Below, piece by piece: positions 20,123-28,002 of a stretch of 64,000 bases of DNA. Numbering within the stretch: position 1 is the first letter of the stretch; every line of letters starts with the position of its first letter. The stretch is from positions 62,001 to 126,000 of the forward strand of contig NZ_QRHC01000001.1 of the NCBI RefSeq assembly GCF_003415655.1. The letters run 5' to 3'. Below the pieces are notes generated by a model. It did not search any database. It was not told the origin of the DNA and saw nothing but the letters and a program-made list of their open reading frames with translations. Source of the stretch: Vibrio maerlii (GTDB lineage: Bacteria; Pseudomonadota; Gammaproteobacteria; Enterobacterales; Vibrionaceae). A program made the translations under genes and the position numbers.

Positions 20123-20232
20123 ATTTCACCTAATCGTAAATTTGGGTGCACTTACTCTAGGTATAGATGAAAATTTAAAGATTATTCAAATGCCATAAAT
20201 ACAAAGAGTAAGACGCAGGAGCGATCTCAACT
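20123..20232 (-). promoter_or_regulatory. Riboswitch expression platform and add ribosome-binding site
   Basis: This 110-nt leader runs from the aptamer to the add start. The Shine-Dalgarno AGGTG (minus strand, 20128-20132) has two upstream complements: ACCTA at 20158-20162 and a CACC within GTGCACCC. Pairing with either could hide the ribosome site when ligand is absent. There is no U-tract hairpin, so translational control, as in V. vulnificus add, is more likely than termination. The pairing is inferred by eye. Confidence 0.55.
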
Positions 20233-20299
20233 CTTCGTAATCAGCACTTTGCGGGAACTGGTAGAGACCCCCAAACCATATCATTGGGGTTATACGAAG
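20233..20299 (-). ncRNA. Adenine (purine) riboswitch aptamer upstream of add
   Basis: On the minus strand this 67-nt element matches the purine aptamer. P1 is CTTCGTA (20293-20299) pairing with TACGAAG (20233-20239). The conserved J1/2 and P2 start ATAACCCCAATGATATGG, the second junction has GGTCTCTACC, and the third junction region is CTGATTACGAAG. The base that pairs with the ligand is the U in GATTA, as in the V. vulnificus add aptamer; guanine-type aptamers have C there (GACTA). A TATAAT lies at 20312-20317, about 13 nt before the aptamer, giving a short natural leader. Confidence 0.93.
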
Positions 20300-20311
20300 C
20301 AAACGATTGGC

Positions 20312-20317
20312 ATTATA
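20312..20317 (-). promoter_or_regulatory. Candidate -10 box of the riboswitch-add transcript
   Basis: A consensus TATAAT on the minus strand would start transcription around 20305, just before the aptamer. No good -35 box is visible at the usual spacing. Confidence 0.5.
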
Positions 20318-20370
20318 CATAGCTGACTTCATTTCGCGAACGATAAATGACAGCAGACTTAAAAACAGTA

Positions 20371-20395
20371 AAGCCGCCAAGAATATTGGCGGCTT
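20371..20395 (-). terminator. Terminator of the hydrolase lipoprotein gene
   Basis: AAGCCGCCAA and TTGGCGGCTT form a perfect 10-bp stem with a 5-nt loop, 28 bp past the stop codon at 20423. It also separates that gene from the add riboswitch promoter. Confidence 0.8.
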
Positions 20396-20422
20396 GTTAA
20401 AGACATCATTCTAATCGTTTGA

Positions 20423-21613
20423 TTACATGTACTTATCGAAGAAGTTTGTGATCGCGAGCTCTGCTTCTGCACCATCAGGACAGTGACCAGAGTTACCGTA
20501 GTAAGCGACCTCGCCCTTTGTCGACAGACCAGCTGTATATTGCATCTCTGCTGGCGGGTTTACCATATCGTCTTTGGTGTTGATCGCCAGTACGGGTACG
20601 TCTGTCACATCATTTTTATAGCCCTTCGTCATCAACGCGAGAGGAACCGTCCAATTACCGTAAGTACTCAAGTCATTCACATCTTCCACACCAATACGGT
20701 ACGCGTAAGACATCGACGACATAAGCGGTGCATGATAGAACACTTCCGTATCAGTCAGAACGTCGGTCACAACCGCACAACGAGCAACCACGGCTTTAAG
20801 CTCAGGTGTATTGATGGCAAAGGTCATCAATGGCACACCACCACCAGAAGAACTCAGCGCACCAACATCTTCACTATTCAAGCGCTTATCAGACTTCACA
20901 TAAGCCAATGCCGCTTGGTGTGCTTGGTCTTCTTTGCCCAACTCAATATGGATATTATTATTTAGACCACCACCAGGAATATCAAATGTCAGTACTGCAT
21001 AACCTTGTTCCAACAACCCTTGAATCGCATCGCGATGCTCAGTCAAAATTTTATCGACACCGCCGGTGTAAAGAATCACGGCTGGCTCGTTGCTGCCTTT
21101 AGGTAGGTGTAACAGACCCGTGATCGAACCGCCGGTCGGTAGAGGCATCTCAACTCGCTCAACATCAATCGTTGTGCTCAAGGCTTCTGCTTTTAGGTAA
21201 ACATCCACTGAACGTTCGATCGCTTTATGCTCTTGTTGCGTCATGTGGTTTGGGTAAGACGCAATCAGGTACATCATTGACGCTTTGCGGTATGAATCAT
21301 AGTCATCCGCTGAGTCTGCTAATTGGTCCGCCGCTTGAGTAAACTCATACGTCCAATGTCCAGGTTCATCAGTGTTAATAAAATCTCGCAGCTTCTCACC
21401 AGAATCAATGCGAGCCAACACCTCACGAATATCTTCTTTAGGAACCACTTTCTCCCAGTCTTCCATGCGTAGCTCACGGAACCACTGAGATTGGTCAGCT
21501 TCTAGTGCTTGCTCACCACGGAAATTAGAGTGTGCGTCCATGTTATCTGTATTAGTACAACCAACGGCTGTTAAACCCAACAAAATGCTCAATGCGATCG
21601 TTTTTTTGTTCAT
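20423..21613 (-). CDS. Alpha/beta-hydrolase lipoprotein, FrsA-like
   Basis: This 396-residue protein starts with a lipoprotein signal (SILLGLTAVGC, lipobox LTAVGC), so it should be anchored to a membrane through that cysteine. The rest resembles the DUF1100/FrsA alpha/beta-hydrolase family. The likely catalytic triad is Ser in ALSSSGGGVP, Asp in NTKDDMVNPP and His in YGNSGHCPDG. The nucleophile elbow is SSSGG rather than the usual GxSxG. The substrate is unknown; an esterase or peptidase activity is possible. The gene is monocistronic with its own terminator. Confidence 0.75.
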   Translation of the reverse strand: MNKKTIALSILLGLTAVGCTNTDNMDAHSNFRGEQALEADQSQWFRELRMEDWEKVVPKEDIREVLARIDSGEKLRDFINTDEPGHWTYEFTQAADQLADSADDYDSYRKASMMYLIASYPNHMTQQEHKAIERSVDVYLKAEALSTTIDVERVEMPLPTGGSITGLLHLPKGSNEPAVILYTGGVDKILTEHRDAIQGLLEQGYAVLTFDIPGGGLNNNIHIELGKEDQAHQAALAYVKSDKRLNSEDVGALSSSGGGVPLMTFAINTPELKAVVARCAVVTDVLTDTEVFYHAPLMSSMSYAYRIGVEDVNDLSTYGNWTVPLALMTKGYKNDVTDVPVLAINTKDDMVNPPAEMQYTAGLSTKGEVAYYGNSGHCPDGAEAELAITNFFDKYM

Positions 21614-21792
21614 AAGATACTCTTAATTATTATTCAACCTTGAATCGACGGATTAACAATATCAGCGCCAATGTGAAAAAAATGCCGAATAACAAAACAA
21701 CATACCAATTGATTGTCACATTTTGAGTTTTTGCTTAACTTTCAATACGCTAAGAGATGGATACTTGCTCGCTGTCTTATTCAGATATAAAA

Positions 21793-21821
21793 AAACCGAG
21801 GCCTAGAGATGGCCTCGGTTT
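21793..21821 (-). terminator. Terminator of the psuK-psuG operon
   Basis: An 11-bp perfect stem (AAACCGAGGCC with its complement) over a 7-nt loop lies 27 bp past the psuG stop; on the minus strand a run of T (TTTTTTTATA) follows. Confidence 0.9.
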
Positions 21822-21847
21822 AATATAGGATCAATTGACTTGAATTA

Positions 21848-22762
21848 TTATGCGCAGTATTGCTTCGCGATATTTGCACCTAAACGCGCATTATTCAGTA
21901 CTAGCTGAATATTTGAATCTAGGCTGTTACCACCTGTCAATTCACATACGCGAGCAAGTAGGAATGGCGTGGATTCTTTACCAAAGATACCCTGCTCGTC
22001 CGCTTCTTTCAGCGCTGTCTCAATTGCTTCCGTGATCATTTCAGGCGCCATTGCGAACTCTTCTGGGATAGGGTTTGCAACCACAACACCACCGTTTAGG
22101 TTCATTTCCCACTTCGCTTTCAATGCAAGCGCAATCTCGTCAGCAGAATCGAGGCGGTAGTCGATACCGTGCTCACTTTCACGAGTGTAGAACGCAGGAA
22201 GGCTATCTGTTTGGTAACCGATAACTGGCACACCTTGAGTCTCTAGGTACTCACGAGTCAGTGCAAGATCGAGAATAGATTTCGCGCCTGCACACACAAC
22301 CGCGACGTTAGTATTTGCTAGCTCTTGAAGGTCAGCAGAGATATCGAATGTCTCTTGAGCACCACGGTGAACGCCACCGATACCACCTGTAGCAAATACC
22401 TTGATACCCGCCATTTCCGCTAGGATCATTGTCGCTGCAACTGTCGTTGCACCGTCTTTCTTACCTGCCACAACAAATGGAATGTCACGACGGCTTACTT
22501 TTGTTACTTCTGTGCCTGCTTTACCAAGATGAGTGATTTGCTCTTCGTCTAGACCCACTTTAAGACGACCGCCGATGATAGCGATAGTCGCAGGTACAGC
22601 ACCTTGATCACGAATCGTTTTCTCAACCAATAGTGCAGTTTCAACGTTGCGTGGATAAGGCATACCATGAGAAATAATGGTCGACTCTAAAGCGACAACA
22701 GGTTGGTTGTTCGCAAGAGCTTCTGCTACTTCTGGTTGAATGTCTAAGTAGTTCTCTAACAT
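21848..22762 (-). CDS. psuG: Pseudouridine-5'-phosphate glycosidase
   Basis: The 304-residue enzyme cleaves pseudouridine 5'-phosphate into uracil and ribose 5-phosphate, completing salvage of pseudouridine from RNA. Family marks include VVALESTIISHGMPYPRN near the N-terminus, FATGGIGGVHRGA, VCAGAKSILDL and the C-terminal PFLLARVCELTGG. Its ATG overlaps the psuK stop by 7 nt and has GAGG upstream, so the kinase and glycosidase are translationally coupled in pathway order. Confidence 0.95.
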   Translation of the reverse strand: MLENYLDIQPEVAEALANNQPVVALESTIISHGMPYPRNVETALLVEKTIRDQGAVPATIAIIGGRLKVGLDEEQITHLGKAGTEVTKVSRRDIPFVVAGKKDGATTVAATMILAEMAGIKVFATGGIGGVHRGAQETFDISADLQELANTNVAVVCAGAKSILDLALTREYLETQGVPVIGYQTDSLPAFYTRESEHGIDYRLDSADEIALALKAKWEMNLNGGVVVANPIPEEFAMAPEMITEAIETALKEADEQGIFGKESTPFLLARVCELTGGNSLDSNIQLVLNNARLGANIAKQYCA

Positions 22763-23886
22763 GGTGAATTTTCCTCTAATAAACGTTGAACTGAGTGTTC
22801 GGACATTGTTGTATTGATTGTTTTATCGGCCTTGAGTGCCAAACATGCAGCCGCGAGTGCAAAGTCTACGCTTTGCTGCCACGACCATGCACTCATGTGA
22901 CCATGAGCTAAGCCTGCCATTAAGGCATCGCCTGCGCCTGTGACGTTGTTGATTTGTGTTGCTGATGGCGGAATGAATCGCTGCTCTTTTTCTGAGTTTG
23001 ACTCTTCTACCGAAATTACTTGTTTTACAGAGCTAGAGAACGCGCCTTCGCTTCCTAAGCTAATTAATAAGTTTTTGATGCCTTTGTTGTGCAGAGATTC
23101 CGCAACCACAGGCAAGTCATCATTGGTGGTGATCTTCATCCCTGACAGAAGCTCGGCTTCAATCTTATTAGGCTTCAGCGTGTGGATTCGGTCTAAGTAC
23201 GGAATCAGCTTGCTCGCCTTCACCGAAGAGACCGGATCGACCAAGATCGCCTTGTCTTTATGGATACTAAACAGATAATCCAGAGCACTCTCACTCAGAT
23301 TCGCATCGAGAATTACGGCCGATGAACAATTGATCACACCATCACGGTCAGACAGCGTTTCTGCGTTCAGTTGATCAATCAAACCCATATCGTTCAATGC
23401 AATTTGCATTTCACCATCAGGCCCATGGATGGATAGATAACTACTTGTTGTTGCACCGGTTACGACCACACAGTGGTCAACACCGACATTGGCAGAGCGA
23501 CACGCTTGTTGAAGCTGTTCACCCCATTTATCGTCACCAATGGCACCTATGAACTGAACCTTCGAGCCTAAGCGACCGAGGTTATCCGCGATGTTGCGAC
23601 CGACGCCACCCGCACTACTCGTTAGCGTACCAGGGTTGGAATCTCCCAGCACCAACTCAGATGCCGAACGACCACAAAGGTCCATATTGGCACCACCAAT
23701 TACAACCGCGTATTGCTCGGGTGCAATCACATAGCCCTTCCCCTGAATGATTCCCTTGCGAGTCAAGTTCATGATATGCCCAGCTACCGCACTGCGGCTG
23801 CAACCTAACTTATCAGCCAGTGTTTGCTGCGCAATCATCGGATCTTGTTTTATCAGCGCTAAGATTTCATTTTCACGCTCTGTCAT
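22756..23886 (-). CDS. psuK: Pseudouridine kinase with N-terminal DNA-binding domain
   Basis: The protein of 376 residues (from the ATG at 23886) phosphorylates pseudouridine for PsuG. A winged-helix domain comes first (TERENEILALIKQDP, then QQTLADKLGCSRSAVAGHI), followed by a PfkB-family sugar kinase with GGANMDLCGRS, SAGGVGRNIADNLGRLG and the catalytic NNVTGAGDALMAGL. The helix-turn-helix suggests the enzyme also binds DNA, perhaps its own promoter, where two repeats are found. The start is set at 23886, with GAGGT close upstream; an earlier in-frame start at 23931 would add a cysteine-rich tail unlike the family. Confidence 0.9.
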   Translation of the reverse strand: MTERENEILALIKQDPMIAQQTLADKLGCSRSAVAGHIMNLTRKGIIQGKGYVIAPEQYAVVIGGANMDLCGRSASELVLGDSNPGTLTSSAGGVGRNIADNLGRLGSKVQFIGAIGDDKWGEQLQQACRSANVGVDHCVVVTGATTSSYLSIHGPDGEMQIALNDMGLIDQLNAETLSDRDGVINCSSAVILDANLSESALDYLFSIHKDKAILVDPVSSVKASKLIPYLDRIHTLKPNKIEAELLSGMKITTNDDLPVVAESLHNKGIKNLLISLGSEGAFSSSVKQVISVEESNSEKEQRFIPPSATQINNVTGAGDALMAGLAHGHMSAWSWQQSVDFALAAACLALKADKTINTTMSEHSVQRLLEENSPC

Positions 23887-23925
23887 CTCGACCTCACAGC
23901 ATTCATTTAGAAAATGGCACAAGCC

Positions 23926-23956
23926 AAACATTTGTTTGCACTATAAACATTTGTTT
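23926..23956. promoter_or_regulatory. Two operator-like repeats upstream of psuK
   Basis: AAACATTTGTTT occurs twice, at 23926-23937 and 23945-23956, 19 bp apart centre to centre. Each has AAACA and TGTTT arms. They lie 40-70 bp upstream of the psuK start and are plausible binding sites for the HTH domain of PsuK itself. Confidence 0.5.
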
Positions 23957-24121
23957 AATTTTTTCAATCAGTATTTATGAATGTGTGAGCTTGGTAGGGA
24001 AACTTTTTAAACCGACATCCAGCCTGTTTATGAACAGAATATGAATATTCATCTCACTTTACGTAAATTTACCCTGAGTAAGATAAGAGCCAACTAAAGA
24101 TTGAAACCAGGAACCTATCCA

Positions 24122-24535
24122 ATGAAATACCTAACTTCTCCAACGAAAGCGACTTTCCACACCAAAGAGCACACTGTAAAACAGATCGCTAAGCAAACTG
24201 CGAAAGCCGCTTCGTGTGCTCTGTTAGGCGCGAGTTTAATGCTTGTCACTGCACCTAGTTTTGCTATTGAGGGAATGAATGGAGAAGATACCTACAAGAC
24301 TTTATGCCAGTCATGTCACGGTGAGAAAGGTCATGGCGATGGTATTGCAGGAAAGGCTCTATCTGAGCAGCCTTCAAATATCTACGATGGGTTAACATCT
24401 TGGTTTGAAACTGAAAGTGAGTTGATTGATACGGTACTCAATGGCAATGAAGGCATGCCAGCGTGGAATGCGGTGCTTACAGAGCAAGAAGTAAAACAGA
24501 TCTTTGCTTACATCCGAGATGTCAACGAAAGCTAA
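24122..24535 (+). CDS. Small c-type cytochrome, monoheme
   Basis: This 137-residue exported protein has one heme-binding motif, CQSCH, in TLCQSCHGEKGHGDG, and a likely distal Met ligand in NEGMPAWNAVL. The C-terminus KQIFAYIRDV is typical of class I cytochrome c (Cytochrome_CBB3-like). The signal region is unusually long, about 50 residues before APSFA. The ATG at 24122 has AGGA 8 nt upstream; an in-frame start 21 nt earlier is possible. It should carry electrons in the periplasm; its partner is not evident from its neighbours. Confidence 0.85.
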   Translation: MKYLTSPTKATFHTKEHTVKQIAKQTAKAASCALLGASLMLVTAPSFAIEGMNGEDTYKTLCQSCHGEKGHGDGIAGKALSEQPSNIYDGLTSWFETESELIDTVLNGNEGMPAWNAVLTEQEVKQIFAYIRDVNES

Positions 24536-24566
24536 ACCTCAACCTAATTCACCCCCACTGCATTTT

Positions 24567-24600
24567 GCCCATACAGCACAATTTCTGTATGGGCTTTTTT
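24567..24600 (+). terminator. Terminator of the cytochrome gene
   Basis: GCCCATACAG and CTGTATGGGC form a 10-bp stem over an 8-nt loop, followed by TTTTTT. Confidence 0.9.
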
Positions 24601-24638
24601 GCACCTATGATGTAGCGAAAACAGTCGTCTAATAGAAA

Positions 24639-25964
24639 CTAACTCTTTTGTTGGTACTGACGCATCAACTCAGCTCGTTCTGCTTCTTGCTCAACCAAAA
24701 TTTTCTCATGCGCTCTAAAGAACGGCAGATACAAGAAGTAGGCATTGACGATTGCAAACAAAACCATAAGAGCATTGACCACACTGCCATTGGCAGCCCA
24801 GGCCGCTCCTAATGGTGCCGGTACAGACCACGGAATCATAATCACTACCCTATCGAGTATCTCTGCTGACGTAAGGAACCAGGCAATGGTGGCATTAATC
24901 ATCGGCACGAAGACAAACGGAACCAAAAAGAGCGGATTCATAATGATGGGAAAGCCAAACAAAATGGGCTCGTTGATATTGAATATCGTCGGTATCAAAC
25001 CCACCTTACCTACCGATTTCAACTGATTTGAACGACTCTTTATCGCCAAATAAACCAGCGGTAGAGTAGAACCGACACCACCGACTAACACAAAGAAATC
25101 CCAGAAAGCCGGCAGGTAGATATGTGGAAGAACTGCTACGGCACTTTCTTCCAAAGCAGCTTGGTTCTCCAATAAGTTAGACATCCAAAATGGATTCATG
25201 ATCCCAGTAATAATCAAGGCCCCATGAATCCCCATGAACCAGAGAAGCTGGCAAATAAAGATCGAGATAAGCACTGCGCCTAAGCTGTCAGATGCTGATA
25301 CAAGCGGCCTAAATAACGCTTCAATCAACTGCGGAAAATGAACGCCAAATTTTGCTTCCATCCCGACATTGAAGATCGACAGACTAGTGACAACAACAAA
25401 GATCGGAATCATCAGCTTGAAGCTTTGCACAGTGAGAATAGGCACATCGTCAGGCATCTTGATATACCAACCCTGACGAATGAACAGACGGACAATTTCT
25501 ATTGAATAAATACTGGCGATGATTGCAGTAAATAGACCAGCCCCACCTAAGTAGCGGATCTGATCTGGCCCTAACGAATCAAAGCCAATCAACATCAAAA
25601 ACGCCATACAACCTGTCAAACCAGACAAACGCTCAGGCAGTTGATAGTGCTTAGCCAAACTCGCAGAGATACCAAACGCCACGATTAATCCAACCACGCC
25701 CAACGTCAGCTGATAGGTCGGCAATAAAACCGGTCTTAAGGTGTTTGCTAATTCAAACCACCGAATCGAAAAAGCGGATTCTGCATTAGCAAACGGCGGA
25801 AAGATAATTGGTACAAACATACAACCAACGAAGATAAACGGCATCGCGAGCTGGAAACCATCACGCAGCGCCATCAGGTGTTGGCTGCGCATCAGTAGCT
25901 TAGCGACGGGATTCATCACTTGTTCTACCTGCGAGGCAAAGACTCGCATTATTGAATGGTTCAT
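24639..25964 (-). CDS. PTS EIIC permease, cellobiose/lactose family (divergent copy)
   Basis: This 441-residue membrane permease of the lactose/cellobiose PTS family has the substrate motif FNINEPILFGFPIIMNP and the pattern WFMGIHGALIITGIMNPFW. It is a paralogue of the EIIC encoded at 26594-27925 but has no EIIA or EIIB gene of its own nearby. It starts at the same control region as the EIIB-EIIC operon on the other strand, so it probably shares that phosphorylation chain or widens its substrate range. That sharing is inference. Confidence 0.88.
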   Translation of the reverse strand: MNHSIMRVFASQVEQVMNPVAKLLMRSQHLMALRDGFQLAMPFIFVGCMFVPIIFPPFANAESAFSIRWFELANTLRPVLLPTYQLTLGVVGLIVAFGISASLAKHYQLPERLSGLTGCMAFLMLIGFDSLGPDQIRYLGGAGLFTAIIASIYSIEIVRLFIRQGWYIKMPDDVPILTVQSFKLMIPIFVVVTSLSIFNVGMEAKFGVHFPQLIEALFRPLVSASDSLGAVLISIFICQLLWFMGIHGALIITGIMNPFWMSNLLENQAALEESAVAVLPHIYLPAFWDFFVLVGGVGSTLPLVYLAIKSRSNQLKSVGKVGLIPTIFNINEPILFGFPIIMNPLFLVPFVFVPMINATIAWFLTSAEILDRVVIMIPWSVPAPLGAAWAANGSVVNALMVLFAIVNAYFLYLPFFRAHEKILVEQEAERAELMRQYQQKS

Positions 25965-26019
25965 TTTGTTTTACCGGTTATCAGTTCGAGGCAGAGAATA
26001 CCGCAGTGCCCTCTCTTGC

Positions 26020-26031
26020 GGAAACCGTTCC
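26020..26031. promoter_or_regulatory. Candidate second LacI-type operator
   Basis: GGAAACCGTTCC resembles the core of the perfect operator at 26125-26142 and lies 56 bp upstream of the divergent EIIC gene, so the same repressor may control both directions. Confidence 0.4.
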
Positions 26032-26092
26032 TGAAAGATCGGCAAGAGATCGTTACCTCCATCACGAAATATTCATCTCAGTGACACATTCT

Positions 26093-26108
26093 CGTGATCG
26101 CTTTCACA
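26093..26108. promoter_or_regulatory. CRP-cAMP binding site
   Basis: CGTGATCGCTTTCACA matches TGTGA-N6-TCACA at 9 of 10 positions. It lies 17 bp upstream of the LacI-type operator, a catabolite-activation arrangement for a sugar operon. Confidence 0.75.
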
Positions 26109-26124
26109 AGCAACCGGAAATCAC

Positions 26125-26142
26125 TTGGAAACCGGTTTCCAA
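26125..26142. promoter_or_regulatory. LacI-family operator, perfect palindrome
   Basis: TTGGAAACCGGTTTCCAA is a perfect 18-bp palindrome with the central CG of LacI/GalR operators. It sits 55 bp before the EIIB gene. A related site precedes the LacI-type gene at 29911-29927, which points to that protein as the repressor. Confidence 0.85.
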
Positions 26143-26196
26143 ATTATTTCCATAGATGCATAGTAAAAAGGAACCCAAGATTCGGAGAAACAAAAA

Positions 26197-26502
26197 ATGA
26201 AAAAAATTATGCTGTGCTGCTCTGCAGGTATGTCTACGTCACTGCTAGTAAAAAAAATGGAAGCGTCTGCTCAAGAGCGTGGTATTGAAGCCAACATCAA
26301 GGCATTTGGTGCAAGCGAATTCAACGAGCAAGTATCTAACTACGAAGTGGTGTTACTTGGCCCTCAAGTGAAGTACATGCAAGGTGATTTGCAAAAAGTG
26401 GCGGATCAATTTGGCATCAAGGTTGAGCCAATCAACATGATGGATTACGGCATGCAAAAGGGTGACAAGGTTTTGGACTTTGCACTTGAACTAATCGGCT
26501 AA
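26197..26502 (+). CDS. PTS EIIB, cellobiose/lactose family
   Basis: This 101-residue phosphocarrier passes phosphate from EIIA to the incoming sugar. The active cysteine is C8 in LCCSAGMSTSLLV, matching the E. coli ChbB site CSAGMSTSLL. The remainder, with VLLGPQVKYM and the Rossmann-like fold pattern, fits the family. It is the first gene of the plus-strand operon, downstream of CRP and LacI-type sites. Beta-glucoside or cellobiose rather than chitobiose is favoured because the operon holds a GH1 enzyme and a LacI regulator. Confidence 0.93.
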   Translation: MKKIMLCCSAGMSTSLLVKKMEASAQERGIEANIKAFGASEFNEQVSNYEVVLLGPQVKYMQGDLQKVADQFGIKVEPINMMDYGMQKGDKVLDFALELIG

Positions 26503-26561
26503 CTCCTGACTCGGTGCCCGCCCCTACAAACTCCTTCGCTGCTGCTAAGAGTTAGGGCACC
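26500..26561 (+). other. Possible RNA structure between EIIB and EIIC
   Basis: GGTGCCC (26513-26519) pairs with GGGCACC (26555-26561). TAACTC (26500-26505) can also pair with GAGTTA (26549-26554). The two pairings cross, so they would form either alternatives or an H-type pseudoknot. Confidence 0.35.
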
Positions 26562-26593
26562 CCTCCTTCTAAATCAATAATGAGAACTAAACC

Positions 26594-27925
26594 ATGAGTG
26601 CTTTATACGATAAAATGGTCAACGTCATCGAACAAAAGGTGACGCCTATCGCTGGCAAAATTGGTCAACAAAAATACGTTACCTCTATCCGTGACGGCTT
26701 CATTGCCGCATTACCTTTTATGATTGTCGGCTCTTTCATGCTGGTATTCATTTTCCCTCCATTTTCACCTGATACAAGCTGGGGCTTTGCTCAATCTTGG
26801 CTCAACTTTTCGGATACTTATCGTGAACAGCTGATGCTACCGTTCAACCTGAGTATGGGGATCATGACGATCTTTATATCGGTGGGGATAGGTTCAAGCT
26901 TGGCTCGTCACCACAATCTAGACCCTGTGACGACTGGCCTACTCTCACTGATGGCATTCTTACTGGTAGCGGCTCCGCTTCAAGCGGACGGCAGCATGTC
27001 AATGCAGTACTTCTCTGGTCAAGGTATCTTCACAGCAATCATCACAGCGCTTTACGCGACTGAGGTCTATGCCTACCTAAAACGCAACAACATCACAATC
27101 AAACTTCCACCAGAAGTACCAACCGGTGTTGCGCGTTCATTTGAAATCCTGATTCCAGTGATGGCAATCATCCTAACGCTTCACCCACTGAACCTATTCA
27201 TTGAAGCAAAAACAGGCATGATCATCCCTGAAGCAATCATGGCATTAGTACAGCCACTAGTTGCTGCATCAGATTCGTTACCTGCGGTACTTTTAGCGGT
27301 ACTTGTGTGTCAAATCCTATGGTTCGCGGGCATTCACGGTGCGCTGATCGTAACAGGCATCATGAACCCATTCTGGATGGCAAACCTTTCTGTAAACCAA
27401 GCAGCAATGGCGGCAGGTGAAGTGATTCCACACATCTTCGTTCAAGGCTTCTGGGACCACTACCTACTGATTGGTGGCGTAGGTTCAACGCTTCCACTTG
27501 CGTTCCTGTTAATGCGCAGTAAAGCGGTTCACCTAAGAACGATTGGTAAAATGGGTAGCGTTCCAGCGATCTTCAACATCAACGAGCCAATCCTGTTCGG
27601 TGCACCAATCATCATGAACCCAGTGTTCTTCCTACCATTCATCCTTGTACCAATGATCAACGCAACCCTAGCGTGGTTTGCACTGGATATGGGTCTTGTA
27701 GAGCGTGTGGTATCACTAACGCCATGGACAACACCAGGTCCTATCGGTGCATCGTGGGCAGCTAACTGGGCATTCAGTCCTGTGATTATGTGCTTCATCT
27801 GTATGGCGATGTCGGCGGTGATGTACCTACCGTTCCTAAAAGCTTACGAGAAGACGCTACTTGACCAAGAAGCGGCTCAAGAAAGCAAAGATAAAGAAGC
27901 AGCTGGTCAACCTGCTACCGCTTAA
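26594..27925 (+). CDS. PTS EIIC permease, cellobiose/lactose family
   Basis: The 443-residue membrane component transports and presents the sugar for phosphorylation. It has about ten membrane helices, the motif FNINEPILFGAPIIMNP, and WFAGIHGALIVTGIMNPFW. It follows the EIIB gene by 91 bp and precedes the 6-phospho-beta-glucosidase. The N-terminal MSALYDKMVNVIEQKVTPIAGK is typical of CelB/ChbC-type proteins. Confidence 0.93.
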   Translation: MSALYDKMVNVIEQKVTPIAGKIGQQKYVTSIRDGFIAALPFMIVGSFMLVFIFPPFSPDTSWGFAQSWLNFSDTYREQLMLPFNLSMGIMTIFISVGIGSSLARHHNLDPVTTGLLSLMAFLLVAAPLQADGSMSMQYFSGQGIFTAIITALYATEVYAYLKRNNITIKLPPEVPTGVARSFEILIPVMAIILTLHPLNLFIEAKTGMIIPEAIMALVQPLVAASDSLPAVLLAVLVCQILWFAGIHGALIVTGIMNPFWMANLSVNQAAMAAGEVIPHIFVQGFWDHYLLIGGVGSTLPLAFLLMRSKAVHLRTIGKMGSVPAIFNINEPILFGAPIIMNPVFFLPFILVPMINATLAWFALDMGLVERVVSLTPWTTPGPIGASWAANWAFSPVIMCFICMAMSAVMYLPFLKAYEKTLLDQEAAQESKDKEAAGQPATA

Positions 27926-27965
27926 TCGAATCAAAACATAAAACTAAACATTTCTATTTGAATTC

Positions 27966-27985
27966 AGGGGGCGACCTTGCCCCCT
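27966..27985 (+). other. GC-rich intercistronic hairpin before the beta-glucosidase gene
   Basis: AGGGGGC and GCCCCCT form a 7-bp stem with a 6-nt loop, ending 17 nt before the ATG of the GH1 gene and just before its AAGGT ribosome site. It could stabilise or process the mRNA. Confidence 0.55.
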
Positions 27986-28002
27986 CTTACAAGGTAATCG
28001 TT

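Noticed and set aside
20186..20380. Possible 64-residue protein on the minus strand
   Set aside because: It begins inside a terminator stem and runs through the riboswitch aptamer; conservation comes from RNA structure, not coding.
20483..20965. 160-codon open frame on the plus strand
   Set aside because: It lies wholly antisense to the well-supported hydrolase lipoprotein gene and has an untypical composition.
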